Source: an uncultured Collinsella sp. (GTDB lineage: Bacteria > Actinomycetota > Coriobacteriia > Coriobacteriales > Coriobacteriaceae). Taken from it: a stretch of 64,000 bases of DNA. Shown one piece after another: positions 50,898-59,544 of the stretch. The notes under the pieces are model-generated. The model saw only the letters and a program-made list of their open reading frames with translations, was not told the DNA's origin and did not search any database. Location of the stretch: assembly GCA_900545615.1 (NCBI GenBank), contig UQZM01000002.1:27406-91405 (forward strand), in the 5' to 3' direction. Both the position numbers and the translations under genes were made by a program. How positions within the stretch are numbered: the stretch's first letter is position 1; each line of letters opens with the position of its first letter.

Positions 50898-51761
50898 CTA
50901 TTCGACGATTGGCGCTCCGTGGCCCCAAGAACCTTCCATACCGCACACGGTCGAGGCAAACCCGGCAGCAAAGTCGAGCGCGCGTTCGATGGCCTCGGCG
51001 CCATCCTCACCACGCTTGGCGGAATCGAGATAGCACATCAAAAACGAGGTGAGGAACGAGTCGCCCGCCCCCATGGTGTCCTTCATGTCCGTTACCGGTT
51101 TAGCCAGCTGGCGGTAATAGCGCTCGCCGTCGTAAGCAATGCAGCCCTCGGCGCCCGCCGTAGCCGACACAAAACGCGGACCCAGGCCCTTCACCCATGC
51201 CAGACGTTCGCGAATCTCGTCCTCACTCGCGGCATCCGCCGCACTAAAGAAAGCGAAATCGACGTAGGGCGCAATCTGCTCGTAGTACTCGTCGGTGGAG
51301 TCGTCCGAAAAGTCAAAAGAGACCGTGACGCCCGCAGCCTTCAACTTGGGCAGCTCGCGCTCGGTGAAGCAATAGTTGCCCGAATGAACCACATCGAACT
51401 GCTTCATGTACGCAAGGTCAAAGCGATCGAGGACATAGCGCGCATCGCCACGGATACCGCCCTCGTTGGAGCCAAGGAAGACACGGTCACCGTCAATGAC
51501 GGTCACGCGAGCCGCTCCGTTCTCGCCAATCATCTGCTCGCACTTGTCAAGCTCGATACCCTCATCCTCGAGGCTTGCAATGACATGCTCGGCAGCGGCA
51601 TCATTGCCAAAAATGCCCATGTATGCGGAGCGTGCGGCACCGCATTTCTTGGCATAAACGGCGAAGTTCACCGCATTGCCGCCGGGATACATGGTGTGGA
51701 TATGCTCGTAGCGATCGACGACGTTGTCGCCAAATCCGAGCGCATTAACGTTAAATGCCAT
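50898..51761 (-). CDS. PfkB-family kinase 2, FrlD-like
   Basis: This 287-residue kinase closely follows fructoselysine 6-kinase (FrlD): MAFNVNALGFGDNVVDRYEH, then MYPGGNAVNFAVYAKKCG (substrate-binding Gly-Gly), GDRVFLGSNEGGIRG, FDVVHSGNYCF, VSFDFSDDSTDEYYEQIAPY and the catalytic DTMGAGDSFLTSFL. It lies directly after the FrlB-like deglycase gene, the same neighbourhood as in frl operons. It would phosphorylate an Amadori sugar-amine at carbon 6 before the deglycase cleaves it. AGAAGGGAC precedes the ATG. Confidence 0.88.
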   Translation of the reverse strand: MAFNVNALGFGDNVVDRYEHIHTMYPGGNAVNFAVYAKKCGAARSAYMGIFGNDAAAEHVIASLEDEGIELDKCEQMIGENGAARVTVIDGDRVFLGSNEGGIRGDARYVLDRFDLAYMKQFDVVHSGNYCFTERELPKLKAAGVTVSFDFSDDSTDEYYEQIAPYVDFAFFSAADAASEDEIRERLAWVKGLGPRFVSATAGAEGCIAYDGERYYRQLAKPVTDMKDTMGAGDSFLTSFLMCYLDSAKRGEDGAEAIERALDFAAGFASTVCGMEGSWGHGAPIVE

Positions 51762-51775
51762 GGCCTTTGTCCCTT

Positions 51776-52744
51776 CTAGTACTCGACAACACCCATATAG
51801 CGACGGAAATCGGGGTCGTGATCAAACACCTTGCCGCGTGCAGCACGCAGCTCGCAGTTCATGGCGTAGAACAGCACCGGGTCCAGATAGGCACGGACGC
51901 TCGCCGGCACGGCTTCCATACCGTACTCCTTGGCATCGAGCACCATCAGCGTATCGGTATGCGTCTTAAGGAACGCCAGGGCGCGCTCGTCCATAGCACG
52001 GCACTCGCTGGAGCCCATCTGCAGGAAGTAAAAAACGCCATCCTGAGTAGCCTCGAAGGGGCCATGGAAGTACTCGGCAGAGTGGATGTAGCTGCAGTGC
52101 TGCCACTGCATCTCCATAAGAGAGCAGATAGCGAAACCGTAGGTCTGGCTAAAGTTGGGACCGCTGCCCAGAATATAGAAGAACTCGTGCTCCTGGCAAA
52201 GCTTGGCAAAGCGATCGCCCAGCTCGGCATTTACCTTCTCGCGTGCCGGGGGAAGAATCTTATCCATCTCGGCGATACCGGCATACATATCGGCAAGATC
52301 GGCGTAACCCTCCTGCTGATCGAGCAGCTCTGCCGCAAGCGACAGCGAAATGCCAGCGGGGACCTCGGCCTGCGGCACGCCCTCGCCCCACGGGTAGACC
52401 CACGTGGTCCATTTACCGGTGTCGATCTTAGATCCAGCGTTGTCGGTCTGGGCGATCACCGTAGCGCCGGCAGCAAGGGCAATCTCGCAGCCCTCGACGA
52501 CCTCAGGGGTGTTGCCACTGTGGCTACAAGCGATGACCAGGGACTTCTCGCCCAGACGACGCGGACGCATGATATCGAACTCGCGAGCCGTATAGATATA
52601 CGAAGTGAAGGTGGTTGCCTCGCGCTGCAGAAGCTCATGGGCCGGGATCAAATCGATCATGGAGCCACCGCAAGCAATCCAGTAGACGCTGTCGAACTTG
52701 CCTTTCTCGGCAATTGCCTCTTTGATCAGATCGTGTGCGTTCAT
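51776..52744 (-). CDS. SIS-domain deglycase, FrlB-like
   Basis: This 322-residue protein has two SIS (sugar isomerase) domains. Key segments are VYWIACGGSMIDLIPAHELL, LVIACSHSGNTPEVVEGCEI, YILGSGPNFSQTYGFAICSL, IHSAEYFHGPFEATQDGVFY and the C-terminal DHDPDFRRYMGVVEY. The last matches the FrlB ending (DHNPDDRRYYGGLVEY-like), so I call it a fructoselysine 6-phosphate deglycase relative, which releases glucose 6-phosphate and an amine. Glucosamine-type isomerases are the alternative. The ATG at 52744 has AAAGGAAC upstream. Confidence 0.87.
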   Translation of the reverse strand: MNAHDLIKEAIAEKGKFDSVYWIACGGSMIDLIPAHELLQREATTFTSYIYTAREFDIMRPRRLGEKSLVIACSHSGNTPEVVEGCEIALAAGATVIAQTDNAGSKIDTGKWTTWVYPWGEGVPQAEVPAGISLSLAAELLDQQEGYADLADMYAGIAEMDKILPPAREKVNAELGDRFAKLCQEHEFFYILGSGPNFSQTYGFAICSLMEMQWQHCSYIHSAEYFHGPFEATQDGVFYFLQMGSSECRAMDERALAFLKTHTDTLMVLDAKEYGMEAVPASVRAYLDPVLFYAMNCELRAARGKVFDHDPDFRRYMGVVEY

Positions 52745-52806
52745 ATCCAGTTCCTTTCTTGTTTGGTCCGCAATCAATGAGATTGGCTGCGTGGCCGATA
52801 GTTGTT

Positions 52807-53658
52807 TTAGTCAATCAGATATTTCTCGAATGCGGCCATGTTCTTGGCATCTGCCGCCGCCGGGTCATCGTAGTAACGACCGTCCGTGATTTCCTGGCCC
52901 AGCATGCCGTCAAAACCATGGGCGTTGAGCGTGGCGACGAAGGCGTCCATATCGTGCTTGCCATCGCCCCACACCAGATGGCCATACGGGTCACCGTCGA
53001 TAAAGTGCATCTCGTGAATTGCCCCATCACCAAAGGCGGCAAACCAGTCCTCGAGCGTCTCGCCTGCAACGCCCATCGCGGTTGTATCAACCATGGGCTG
53101 TAAGTACGGGCTCGCGACCTCGTCAATCATGCGCTTCGCATCGGAAACCGTCGTCACAAGGTTGCTCTCCTCGGGGCGCAGGCTTTCCATCGTAAGCACC
53201 AGACCGTGCTCGCCGGCATACTCCGCCAGAATGGACAAGTGCTCGCGGCTGCGCTTCCAGGCTTCCTCGCGATCCTCGCCCCAGTCGCCCCAGCCCGAGT
53301 TGACGGACATACGGTCGCACCCAAGTACCTCGGCAAGCTCAATGCCGTGCTTAAAGTACGCCAGGCTGCGCTGTTCATGCAGCGGCTTGCGTGCGCAGTA
53401 TTGCCAAGGATAGACAACATTCTCGGGGCACAGAGTACGATACCTAAGCCCACGGTCTGCAGCCTTTTTCGCCAGGACCTCAGCCTCAAAGTAGCCCGTG
53501 TGGTCGAGCGTCACATGCGGCTCCGCACACCACAGCTCAATGGACTCAAAGCCCAAACGCTGCTGCGCGTCAAGGAAGTAATCGAGCGACCACATGATGT
53601 AGTGGATATTCATGCCCGCAATCTGTTCGCGGCGCAGCGTCGGTTTGGATTCAGACAC
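52807..53658 (-). CDS. TIM-barrel sugar isomerase/epimerase (FrlC-like)
   Basis: This 283-residue protein belongs to the xylose isomerase-like TIM-barrel family. Metal and substrate residues lie in FESIELWCAEPHVTLDHTGY, LTMESLRPEESNLVTTVSDA (Glu), PMVDTTAMGVAG (Asp), HFIDGDPYGHLVWGDGKHDM (His and Asp) and DGMLGQEITDGRYYDD (Glu). FrlC, the fructoselysine 3-epimerase, has this fold and context. It starts at a GTG (53658) with AAGGAGGC upstream. It lies between the YtcJ-type amidohydrolase and the deglycase gene. Confidence 0.85.
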   Translation of the reverse strand: MSESKPTLRREQIAGMNIHYIMWSLDYFLDAQQRLGFESIELWCAEPHVTLDHTGYFEAEVLAKKAADRGLRYRTLCPENVVYPWQYCARKPLHEQRSLAYFKHGIELAEVLGCDRMSVNSGWGDWGEDREEAWKRSREHLSILAEYAGEHGLVLTMESLRPEESNLVTTVSDAKRMIDEVASPYLQPMVDTTAMGVAGETLEDWFAAFGDGAIHEMHFIDGDPYGHLVWGDGKHDMDAFVATLNAHGFDGMLGQEITDGRYYDDPAAADAKNMAAFEKYLID

Positions 53659-53659
53659 C

Positions 53660-55240
53660 TTATGCCTCCTTATTTCGATCGAACACGATTTGTCCGTCCG
53701 ACATCGTCATATCAACCGCAAGATCGCGTGCGTCGCGATAATCGAGGTCGAACACATCCCGATCGAGCACGCAGATATCGGCAAGCTTGCCAACCTCAAG
53801 CGTACCCAGCTCGTCTTCGCGCATCAGATCGTACGCGCCCCCGGCAGTCCAAGCGCGCAAGAGCTCGACAAGCGTCAGCACGTTGGCCTCATTCACGGGC
53901 AGTCCATCGTCGAAGTATCCGCCGCACGCGCTGTAGATTGACTCGCCCAGGCTCGGAATCAGCAGCGGCAAATCCGTACCACAGCACACCGTGCATCCGG
54001 AATCTTCCATGCCGCGGCGATTCCAGCTGTGTAAAAGTCGCGTCTCGCCAATTTGTCGACGCATCATCGATAGGCAATCCTCGCGCCGGTCCAGCGTCAG
54101 AATCTGCGGATAGACCTCGCAAATTCCACCTAACTTGCCAAACTCGACAAGATCGGTCGGGTCAGAGTTCTCGAGATCGGTAATCGCATGGCGGCGAAGC
54201 ATCCGTCCATGTTCGTCTCGAGGCAGCGAGGCATAGAGCGCCACGGTGCGACGAACGGCGCCATCTCCCTGGCAATGCAAGGAATATCGGAAGCCGTCAG
54301 CATCAATTGCACGTAGCTCGTTCTCAATCAGATCCCACTCGGGCTCCTCGACGACCGTCTTGCCGGCGGCTCCCGCATCGGCCGTGTCCTCATAGGGGTC
54401 AATCATCTCGGCAAGCCCCACCCATACGCCGCGATCGGTCATACGGTTGAAGCCAGAAAAACGAACGAACGGTCCCCGGAAGCGCTCTCGTGCCTCGCGG
54501 GCATATGCCAGATTTGCACCAGCGCCCACCGGCTGCGACATCATAGAGACGCGAACCGTCAGCTCACCAGATTCCTCACGGCGAGCCATTTCGTCGGCAA
54601 AGCCGTAGTAGTCATCAAACGCCATCTCCTTGATGGCGGTAACGCCGCGCTCGTTAAGCATGCTCATGTAGTCCGAATACCCCGCACGTACCTCGGGCAG
54701 CGCGAGGAAATCGCTCATCATGCGCCAGATCTTCTCGGCATAGCACGCCTGCGGTGTAAAGCCGTATCGCGCACTGGCGGCAGCATTGAGAACGCAGGTC
54801 TCCGCACCCGGTGTAAAGCAGACGACAGGGATATCGCCAAAACAATCGTCAAACACAGCCGCCGTATTTGCGTTCTCGGCATCCGATGCCAGCGTTTCGG
54901 GTAGGTTGTGGCCAAAAGCCGCCGCGCAATCCGGATGATCTTCTTTCCATGCACGCAAGAGCGACACGGCCTCTTTGGCATCGGCGACGCCGGACAGATC
55001 AGACCCCAACGTCCGCAGCGCCCAGCCCGTATAGAAGGTATGCACATCGATCAGGCCAGGCATGACGGTGCGGTCGCCCAGGTCAACTACCTCGTCCGCT
55101 TGGGTCAAATACGAAGCTACCTCACACTTGGTGCCAACAGCCTCAATTCGATTGCCACGGACCGCTACGAAACCTTCAAACGGCAGGTCCCCCGTACCGG
55201 TAAAGACGCTCTTAGACGTCAGGACCGTCAAACGATCAGA
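53660..55240 (-). CDS. YtcJ-type amidohydrolase (amidohydrolase-3 family)
   Basis: This 526-residue protein starts MSDRLTVLTSKSVFTGTGDL. The first metal motif, usually HxH, here reads VMPGLIDVHTFYTG, with Phe-Tyr after His-Thr. Others are YSLHCQGDGAVRRTVALYAS (His) and CCGTDLPLLIPSLGESIYSA (Asp). The family includes N-substituted formamide deformylase. It may free an amine or amino acid from an N-acyl form before or after transport. It lies two bases upstream of the isomerase gene and after the permease, in the same operon. AGGTGG precedes the ATG. Confidence 0.86.
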   Translation of the reverse strand, partial: SDRLTVLTSKSVFTGTGDLPFEGFVAVRGNRIEAVGTKCEVASYLTQADEVVDLGDRTVMPGLIDVHTFYTGWALRTLGSDLSGVADAKEAVSLLRAWKEDHPDCAAAFGHNLPETLASDAENANTAAVFDDCFGDIPVVCFTPGAETCVLNAAASARYGFTPQACYAEKIWRMMSDFLALPEVRAGYSDYMSMLNERGVTAIKEMAFDDYYGFADEMARREESGELTVRVSMMSQPVGAGANLAYAREARERFRGPFVRFSGFNRMTDRGVWVGLAEMIDPYEDTADAGAAGKTVVEEPEWDLIENELRAIDADGFRYSLHCQGDGAVRRTVALYASLPRDEHGRMLRRHAITDLENSDPTDLVEFGKLGGICEVYPQILTLDRREDCLSMMRRQIGETRLLHSWNRRGMEDSGCTVCCGTDLPLLIPSLGESIYSACGGYFDDGLPVNEANVLTLVELLRAWTAGGAYDLMREDELGTLEVGKLADICVLDRDVFDLDYRDARDLAVDMTMSDGQIVFDRNKEA

Positions 55241-55252
55241 CATCACAACCAC

Positions 55253-56716
55253 CTACACCGGAAGCATGCCAGAGATTGCCGTTACGATCAGGCCAAAGAC
55301 GACCATGAAAATGAAGAACTTCCAAATGGTCTTCCACCATTGGCCAAACGAGATCTTTGCCACGGCAAGGCCGGCGACCGTCATGCCCGCCACGGGACTG
55401 ATGGTGTTGATGGTCTGATTAGCAAACTGGAGCGCGGTAACGGCTGCCTCGGGATTGAGGCCCATAAGCTCGGTCAGGGGGCCCATAACAGGCATGGTGA
55501 GCGCCGCCAGGCCAGAACTCGAGGGAACCAGCAAAGAGAGCAGGCCAAGGACGATATACATAAACGTGGTGTAGACGGCGGCGGGTGCACCGGCGAGCGC
55601 AGTAGCGAGCGCCTGGAGAATGGTGTCGATGATCATGCCGCCCTCGGCGATGACCAGAATACCGCGAGCAATACCAATAACGATGGCGGCGTACGCAAAG
55701 TCGGCGAGACCTTTAACGAACTCCTCAGCAATCGTCTGCTGGTCAAGACCGCCCAGGATACCGGCAAGCAAGCCCATGCCAAGGAACACGGCGGAAATCT
55801 CATTCATGTACCAACCCTGGGTAACAAGACCCCAGACGATAATGCCCATACCGCAAGCAAAATCGATAAGCACGAGCTTCTGACGGATAGTGAACTCTTC
55901 CTCGATGGAGGCATCGGTCACGGAAAACTCGATACGCTTGAGCTTATCGTCCTCGTACGTAATGGACGACTCGGGGTTTTTCTTGACGCGCATGGCGTAG
56001 CGCATGGCCCATGCGATACCGACGGCAGTGAAGATGACCCAAGAAACGGCGCGCAGCCACAGTTGCGGATTGCCCTCGATGCCGATAATGCCCTGTGCGA
56101 TCAAGACGTTAAACGGGTCGATGGTCGAAGCACAATATCCCAGGTTAGGACCAAGGAAGCAGATGATGAATGCCGTCATCGAGTCATAACCGATACCCAT
56201 CATGATGGGAATGAAGATGGCATAGAACGGCAGGGCTTCCTCAGACATACCAAACGTAGTGCCGCAAATGGACAGCAACGTCATCGTGATGGGAATGATG
56301 AGGATGTCCTTGTTCTTGAGCTTTTTAATCACACGGCTCATGCCGGCATTCAAAGCGTTGGTCTTGGTGATGATTGCGAACGATCCGCCAATCAATAAGA
56401 CGAACGCAACGACGTCGGCAGCCTCTTGGATGCCCTTAGTGGGCGCTTGCAGGACCGCGAAGATATCCTGACCCAGATTGATGGTCTCGCCGGTCTCGGA
56501 ATCGGTGTAGTTCTTATCGACCTGTTCATAGGTTCCAGCAACGGCGACTTCACGCTCGCCCGCCGCTGTCGAAATCGTCTTGCGCTGATACTGACCAGAG
56601 GGAACGATCCAAGTCAGGACCGCAAAGACAACGATCAGCAAGAACATGATCGTATAGACATGCGGTAATTTGAACTTAAAACGTCTGTTTGTCTTCTTCG
56701 CCTTCGTATCTGACAT
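55253..56716 (-). CDS. YfcC-family transporter (C4-dicarboxylate/basic amino acid type)
   Basis: This 487-residue permease has about 11-12 helices and an extracytoplasmic loop (about 45-95, YEQVDKNYTDSETGETINLG). Landmarks are LPHVYTIMFLLIVVFAVLTW and IVPSGQY at the start, ICGTTFGMSEEALPFYAIFI, LGPNLGYCASTIDPFNV and LVPSSSGLAALTMPVMGPLT. The YfcC/ArcD-related family moves amino acids, peptides or dicarboxylates. As the first gene after the GntR regulator, it probably imports the substrate of the operon, perhaps a glycated amine. The ATG at 56716 follows GGAGGTATCT. Confidence 0.88.
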   Translation of the reverse strand: MSDTKAKKTNRRFKFKLPHVYTIMFLLIVVFAVLTWIVPSGQYQRKTISTAAGEREVAVAGTYEQVDKNYTDSETGETINLGQDIFAVLQAPTKGIQEAADVVAFVLLIGGSFAIITKTNALNAGMSRVIKKLKNKDILIIPITMTLLSICGTTFGMSEEALPFYAIFIPIMMGIGYDSMTAFIICFLGPNLGYCASTIDPFNVLIAQGIIGIEGNPQLWLRAVSWVIFTAVGIAWAMRYAMRVKKNPESSITYEDDKLKRIEFSVTDASIEEEFTIRQKLVLIDFACGMGIIVWGLVTQGWYMNEISAVFLGMGLLAGILGGLDQQTIAEEFVKGLADFAYAAIVIGIARGILVIAEGGMIIDTILQALATALAGAPAAVYTTFMYIVLGLLSLLVPSSSGLAALTMPVMGPLTELMGLNPEAAVTALQFANQTINTISPVAGMTVAGLAVAKISFGQWWKTIWKFFIFMVVFGLIVTAISGMLPV

Positions 56717-56758
56717 AGATACCTCCAAAGAACTCGAGACTGCATCGCATCTCGCTTC

Positions 56759-56796
56759 AACGTTTGCACAAGGCAAACGTTCTATGACGTTCTATA
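56759..56796. promoter_or_regulatory. Operator region of the catabolic operon
   Basis: A perfect palindrome AACGTTTGC-ACAAG-GCAAACGTT (56759-56781) overlaps a tandem pair ACGTTCTATG / ACGTTCTATA (56777-56786, 56787-56796). It lies 43 bases before the permease start. The tandem sites spaced by ten bases on one helix face suggest GntR regulator binding. Confidence 0.6.
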
Positions 56797-56890
56797 GATT
56801 ACCAGCAGCTTTTCTCGTCATCAAGATAATTTCAAACTGATTGCCGCAACGCGGTTGAACGGTTGCGTTTGCGCCGTGAACGGTATGGAA

Positions 56891-56918
56891 ACGCCCGGTG
56901 AGATGATCCACCGGGCGT
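56891..56918 (-). terminator. Terminator of the GntR gene
   Basis: ACGCCCGGTG (56891-56900) pairs with CACCGGGCGT (56909-56918) around an eight-base loop, directly after the GntR stop. Confidence 0.85.
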
Positions 56919-56934
56919 CTCCATTCGCAATGTC

Positions 56935-57678
56935 CTAGATGTCAAAAACGTAGCGAGACCCAACGATCCGCTGACGACCGATGATAAACGGCCGCCGCTG
57001 CTCATCAAAGAAGAAGGCTTCCATATAAAACAAGGGTTCGCCAACGGGAACCGCCAGCAACCGAGCGACCTCGGGCGATGTGCACGCGATCTCGAGCGTG
57101 CACGGGTCGGTAAACGCAGGCGTCCGCCCCGTCCGGTTGCGCACGAACTCAAAAATGGATTGGTTAGATAGAGGCGCCGTTGATAGATAGGCGTTGTCCT
57201 CGTAAACGTATATGTTGTTCTCAAGCATGACAGGGACGCCATCGGCAGTACGCACGCGCTCAACGCAAATCAAGTCAGTTCCAACGGGAACACCAAAGAA
57301 CTGTGCTTCGGTGGAATCCGCCGGCAGTATCTTTCTCGAAATGACACACGCCCCCGGTTCCATTCCGTTAGCGCGGCATGCGTCCGAAAAACTCTGGACG
57401 TCATCCTTCTGGCGAATCTTGCGCTTGAGCTTGGGGGCATTGACAAACGTGCCTTTCCCCTGTCGCTTCGTTAGATAGCCCTGTTGGACGAGCTCCTCAA
57501 TAGCGCGTCGCACGGTAACGCGGCCAACTTTATAGCTCTCAGCCAATTCGAATTCGTTGGGTATCCGCGCACCTGCCTTGTAGGTACCGGAGTTGATTTC
57601 GTTTTTAATGATATCAATGACCTGTTGGTACAGCGGTATCGCTGCTTTACCGTCAGTTAGCCCTTCAGTCGGTGGCAT
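56935..57678 (-). CDS. GntR-family regulator with UTRA domain (FrlR-like)
   Basis: This 247-residue protein has an N-terminal GntR winged helix (IPLYQQVIDIIKNEINSGTY, then FELAESYKVGRVTVRRAIEE and YLTKRQGKGTFV) and a C-terminal UTRA ligand-binding domain (from about 95: FSDACRANGMEPGACVISRK). HutC/FrlR-type members bind sugar phosphates or amines and regulate adjacent catabolic genes. It lies directly upstream of the permease-led operon, with its own terminator. The ATG at 57678 has GGGAGAGG upstream. The ligand is probably a phosphorylated intermediate of the pathway. Confidence 0.92.
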   Translation of the reverse strand: MPPTEGLTDGKAAIPLYQQVIDIIKNEINSGTYKAGARIPNEFELAESYKVGRVTVRRAIEELVQQGYLTKRQGKGTFVNAPKLKRKIRQKDDVQSFSDACRANGMEPGACVISRKILPADSTEAQFFGVPVGTDLICVERVRTADGVPVMLENNIYVYEDNAYLSTAPLSNQSIFEFVRNRTGRTPAFTDPCTLEIACTSPEVARLLAVPVGEPLFYMEAFFFDEQRRPFIIGRQRIVGSRYVFDI

Positions 57679-57710
57679 ATACCCTCTCCCAGCGCAATTA
57701 CGTCTAAAAC

Positions 57711-57743
57711 GGGCTTAAGGGCATTCAACAAGTCCTTAAGCCC
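57711..57743 (-). terminator. Terminator of the HAD unit
   Basis: GGGCTTAAGG (57711-57720) and CCTTAAGCCC (57734-57743) pair perfectly. In the minus direction GTTTTAG follows. Confidence 0.85.
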
Positions 57744-57828
57744 GCATTAGCTTAAAGTATGCTAGGTGTCGCACCAAAATGTCGGGTATTTACTCATCGG
57801 ACCCGAAAAACGCGCAACTAACGCGCTC

Positions 57829-58488
57829 TTACGCGAGTTCCAGCAGGTCCGGCAGCTGATCGATAATCTTATCCGCGGAGTCCTGACTAAAGCCAAAGCG
57901 CTCCTCGCGCTTGGCGATGACTGTCAGACCGGCGCGCTTGCCGGCAGTGATGCCAGGCACCGAATCCTCAACGCAGCAGCAGCGATTCGCGGGCAGCCCC
58001 AGCAGGTCCAGCGCATGCAGGTAGATGTCGGGCTCGGGCTTACTCTCCTTAAACTGCTCGCCGCTCACCACATACTCAAAGGCATCCGACAGCCCGCACG
58101 CGTTGAGCACTTCCTCGATGCTATCCATGGGAGACGAGCTGGCAAGCGCCACGCGAACGCCACGGCGCGGCAGCTCTCGAATCGTATCCACGGCGCCTGG
58201 GTTAATCAAAGCCTGATAGTCGCGCGGACGCTTATGCGCCCACTCGTCCCAACGGGCCAACGCTTCCTCGCCAGTGAAATGCCCCTTACCGGCGCGCTCA
58301 AACCAATCGACCAGCATATGCAGGAAGAACTGATGCGAGGTACCGACCTGCCCATTCAACTCCTCTTGAGTCAGATTAAGCCCAAGCTCCTTGGCAAACG
58401 CGGCAGTCTCGCCCAAGTAGTAATACTCGGTATCGACAATGACGCCGTCCATGTCAAAGATAACGGCGTCGAACGGAAATGCGGACAC
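57829..58488 (-). CDS. HAD-family phosphatase/phosphomutase
   Basis: This 219-residue protein has the HAD motif I FDAVIFDMDGVIVDTEYYY, a cap domain (about 20-85), motif II VALASSSPMDSIEEV, and motif III/IV with NRCCCVEDSVPGITAGKRAG. It resembles beta-phosphoglucomutase and sugar phosphatases of subfamily IA. The start is a GTG at 58488, because GGGAGG lies five bases upstream. It follows the Cof-type HAD gene on the same strand by 65 bases. The substrate is unknown. Confidence 0.88.
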   Translation of the reverse strand: MSAFPFDAVIFDMDGVIVDTEYYYLGETAAFAKELGLNLTQEELNGQVGTSHQFFLHMLVDWFERAGKGHFTGEEALARWDEWAHKRPRDYQALINPGAVDTIRELPRRGVRVALASSSPMDSIEEVLNACGLSDAFEYVVSGEQFKESKPEPDIYLHALDLLGLPANRCCCVEDSVPGITAGKRAGLTVIAKREERFGFSQDSADKIIDQLPDLLELA

Positions 58489-58552
58489 GGCACCCTCCCT
58501 AACAAAAGGACGCCCGCGAACAGGCGCCCGAGCCATGCATTAATCGGCGATT

Positions 58553-59395
58553 CTAACCCAGCAGCTTATCCAGCGCCACCGCAATGCCATCTTCGTTGTT
58601 ATCGGCGGTCACCATCTGGGCTACAGCCTTAACCTCATCGACGGCGTTGCCCATGGCAACACCGGTGCCGGCCCACTCAATCATGGACTTGTCGTTCTGG
58701 CCGTCGCCAAACGAGACGACCTCGCTGGCATCGATACCGAGCTTGGGCAGGGCACCCTCGAGCGCACGGGCTTTGTCGATACCGGGCGCCGTGTACTCAA
58801 AGTACCAGTCGGCCGTAAACATGCCCGAAAGCGTCTGCTTAAAGGGCGCATACATCTCCTCGTAATGCGCCTGCAGGTAGGCCGGATCGCCCGCCGTCAG
58901 CAGCTTGTCCACGGGATAAGCATCAGCGACCTCATGCAGGCTCTCCACCTCGCGAATCTTAAGATCGCACGCGTCGCGCTCATACTTGACGATATTCTTC
59001 TGCGAGCCGTCAGGCAGCGTGATCATGCAATGGTACGAGTCCTCGACGTGCAAATCGCGACCGAGCGAAATCATAGGGATCACGTCAAAATTACGCAGGT
59101 GATCAATCAGGCGATGCAATTCGTCGGCAGGCATAGCCTGATCGAACAGCACCTCGTCGGTCTGGGCATCGACGACGTGTGCGCCGTTAAAGGCCACCAG
59201 CAGACCGTCATGGTTTTGAAGGTCGAGCTCTTGCGCCAAGGCGTGCAGCCCCCATGCGGGACGGCCCGAAGCCAAAATGAGCTTAATGCCCGACTCCTGC
59301 GCCGCGAGCAGCTTCTCGCGCGTACGCGGGCTAATCACTTTCTGATCGTTGGTGAGCGTACCGTCGATATCCATCGCGATGGCTTTGATTGCCAT
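58553..59395 (-). CDS. Cof-type HAD hydrolase (YidA-like)
   Basis: This 280-residue protein starts MAIKAIAMDIDGTLTNDQKV, a Cof-subfamily HAD motif I, with LILASGRPAWG (motif II), a large C2 cap (about 85-195) and the end VVSFGDGQNDKSMIEWAGTG and VAMGNAVDEVKA (motifs III/IV). Such enzymes dephosphorylate sugar phosphates or flavin mononucleotide with broad range. The ATG at 59395 follows AGGGAGG. It is co-directional with the smaller HAD gene and DeoC. Confidence 0.92.
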   Translation of the reverse strand: MAIKAIAMDIDGTLTNDQKVISPRTREKLLAAQESGIKLILASGRPAWGLHALAQELDLQNHDGLLVAFNGAHVVDAQTDEVLFDQAMPADELHRLIDHLRNFDVIPMISLGRDLHVEDSYHCMITLPDGSQKNIVKYERDACDLKIREVESLHEVADAYPVDKLLTAGDPAYLQAHYEEMYAPFKQTLSGMFTADWYFEYTAPGIDKARALEGALPKLGIDASEVVSFGDGQNDKSMIEWAGTGVAMGNAVDEVKAVAQMVTADNNEDGIAVALDKLLG

Positions 59396-59544
59396 ATATG
59401 CCTCCCTGTCATTGAACAACCTTGTCTGAGCCATCATACAGAACACCCATCGCGACTCCGTTTACAACGGGAAAAATGTCATATTGTCCCGAACATGAAC
59501 GGCGTGTGGTCGTGAAGCTTTATCGCTCAGGTCAAATACGTCTG

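Noticed and set aside
54908..56398. 496-codon + strand frame opposite the YfcC permease
   Set aside because: It is highly charged with His/Asp/Gly runs typical of antisense of a membrane protein gene and lacks a start site.
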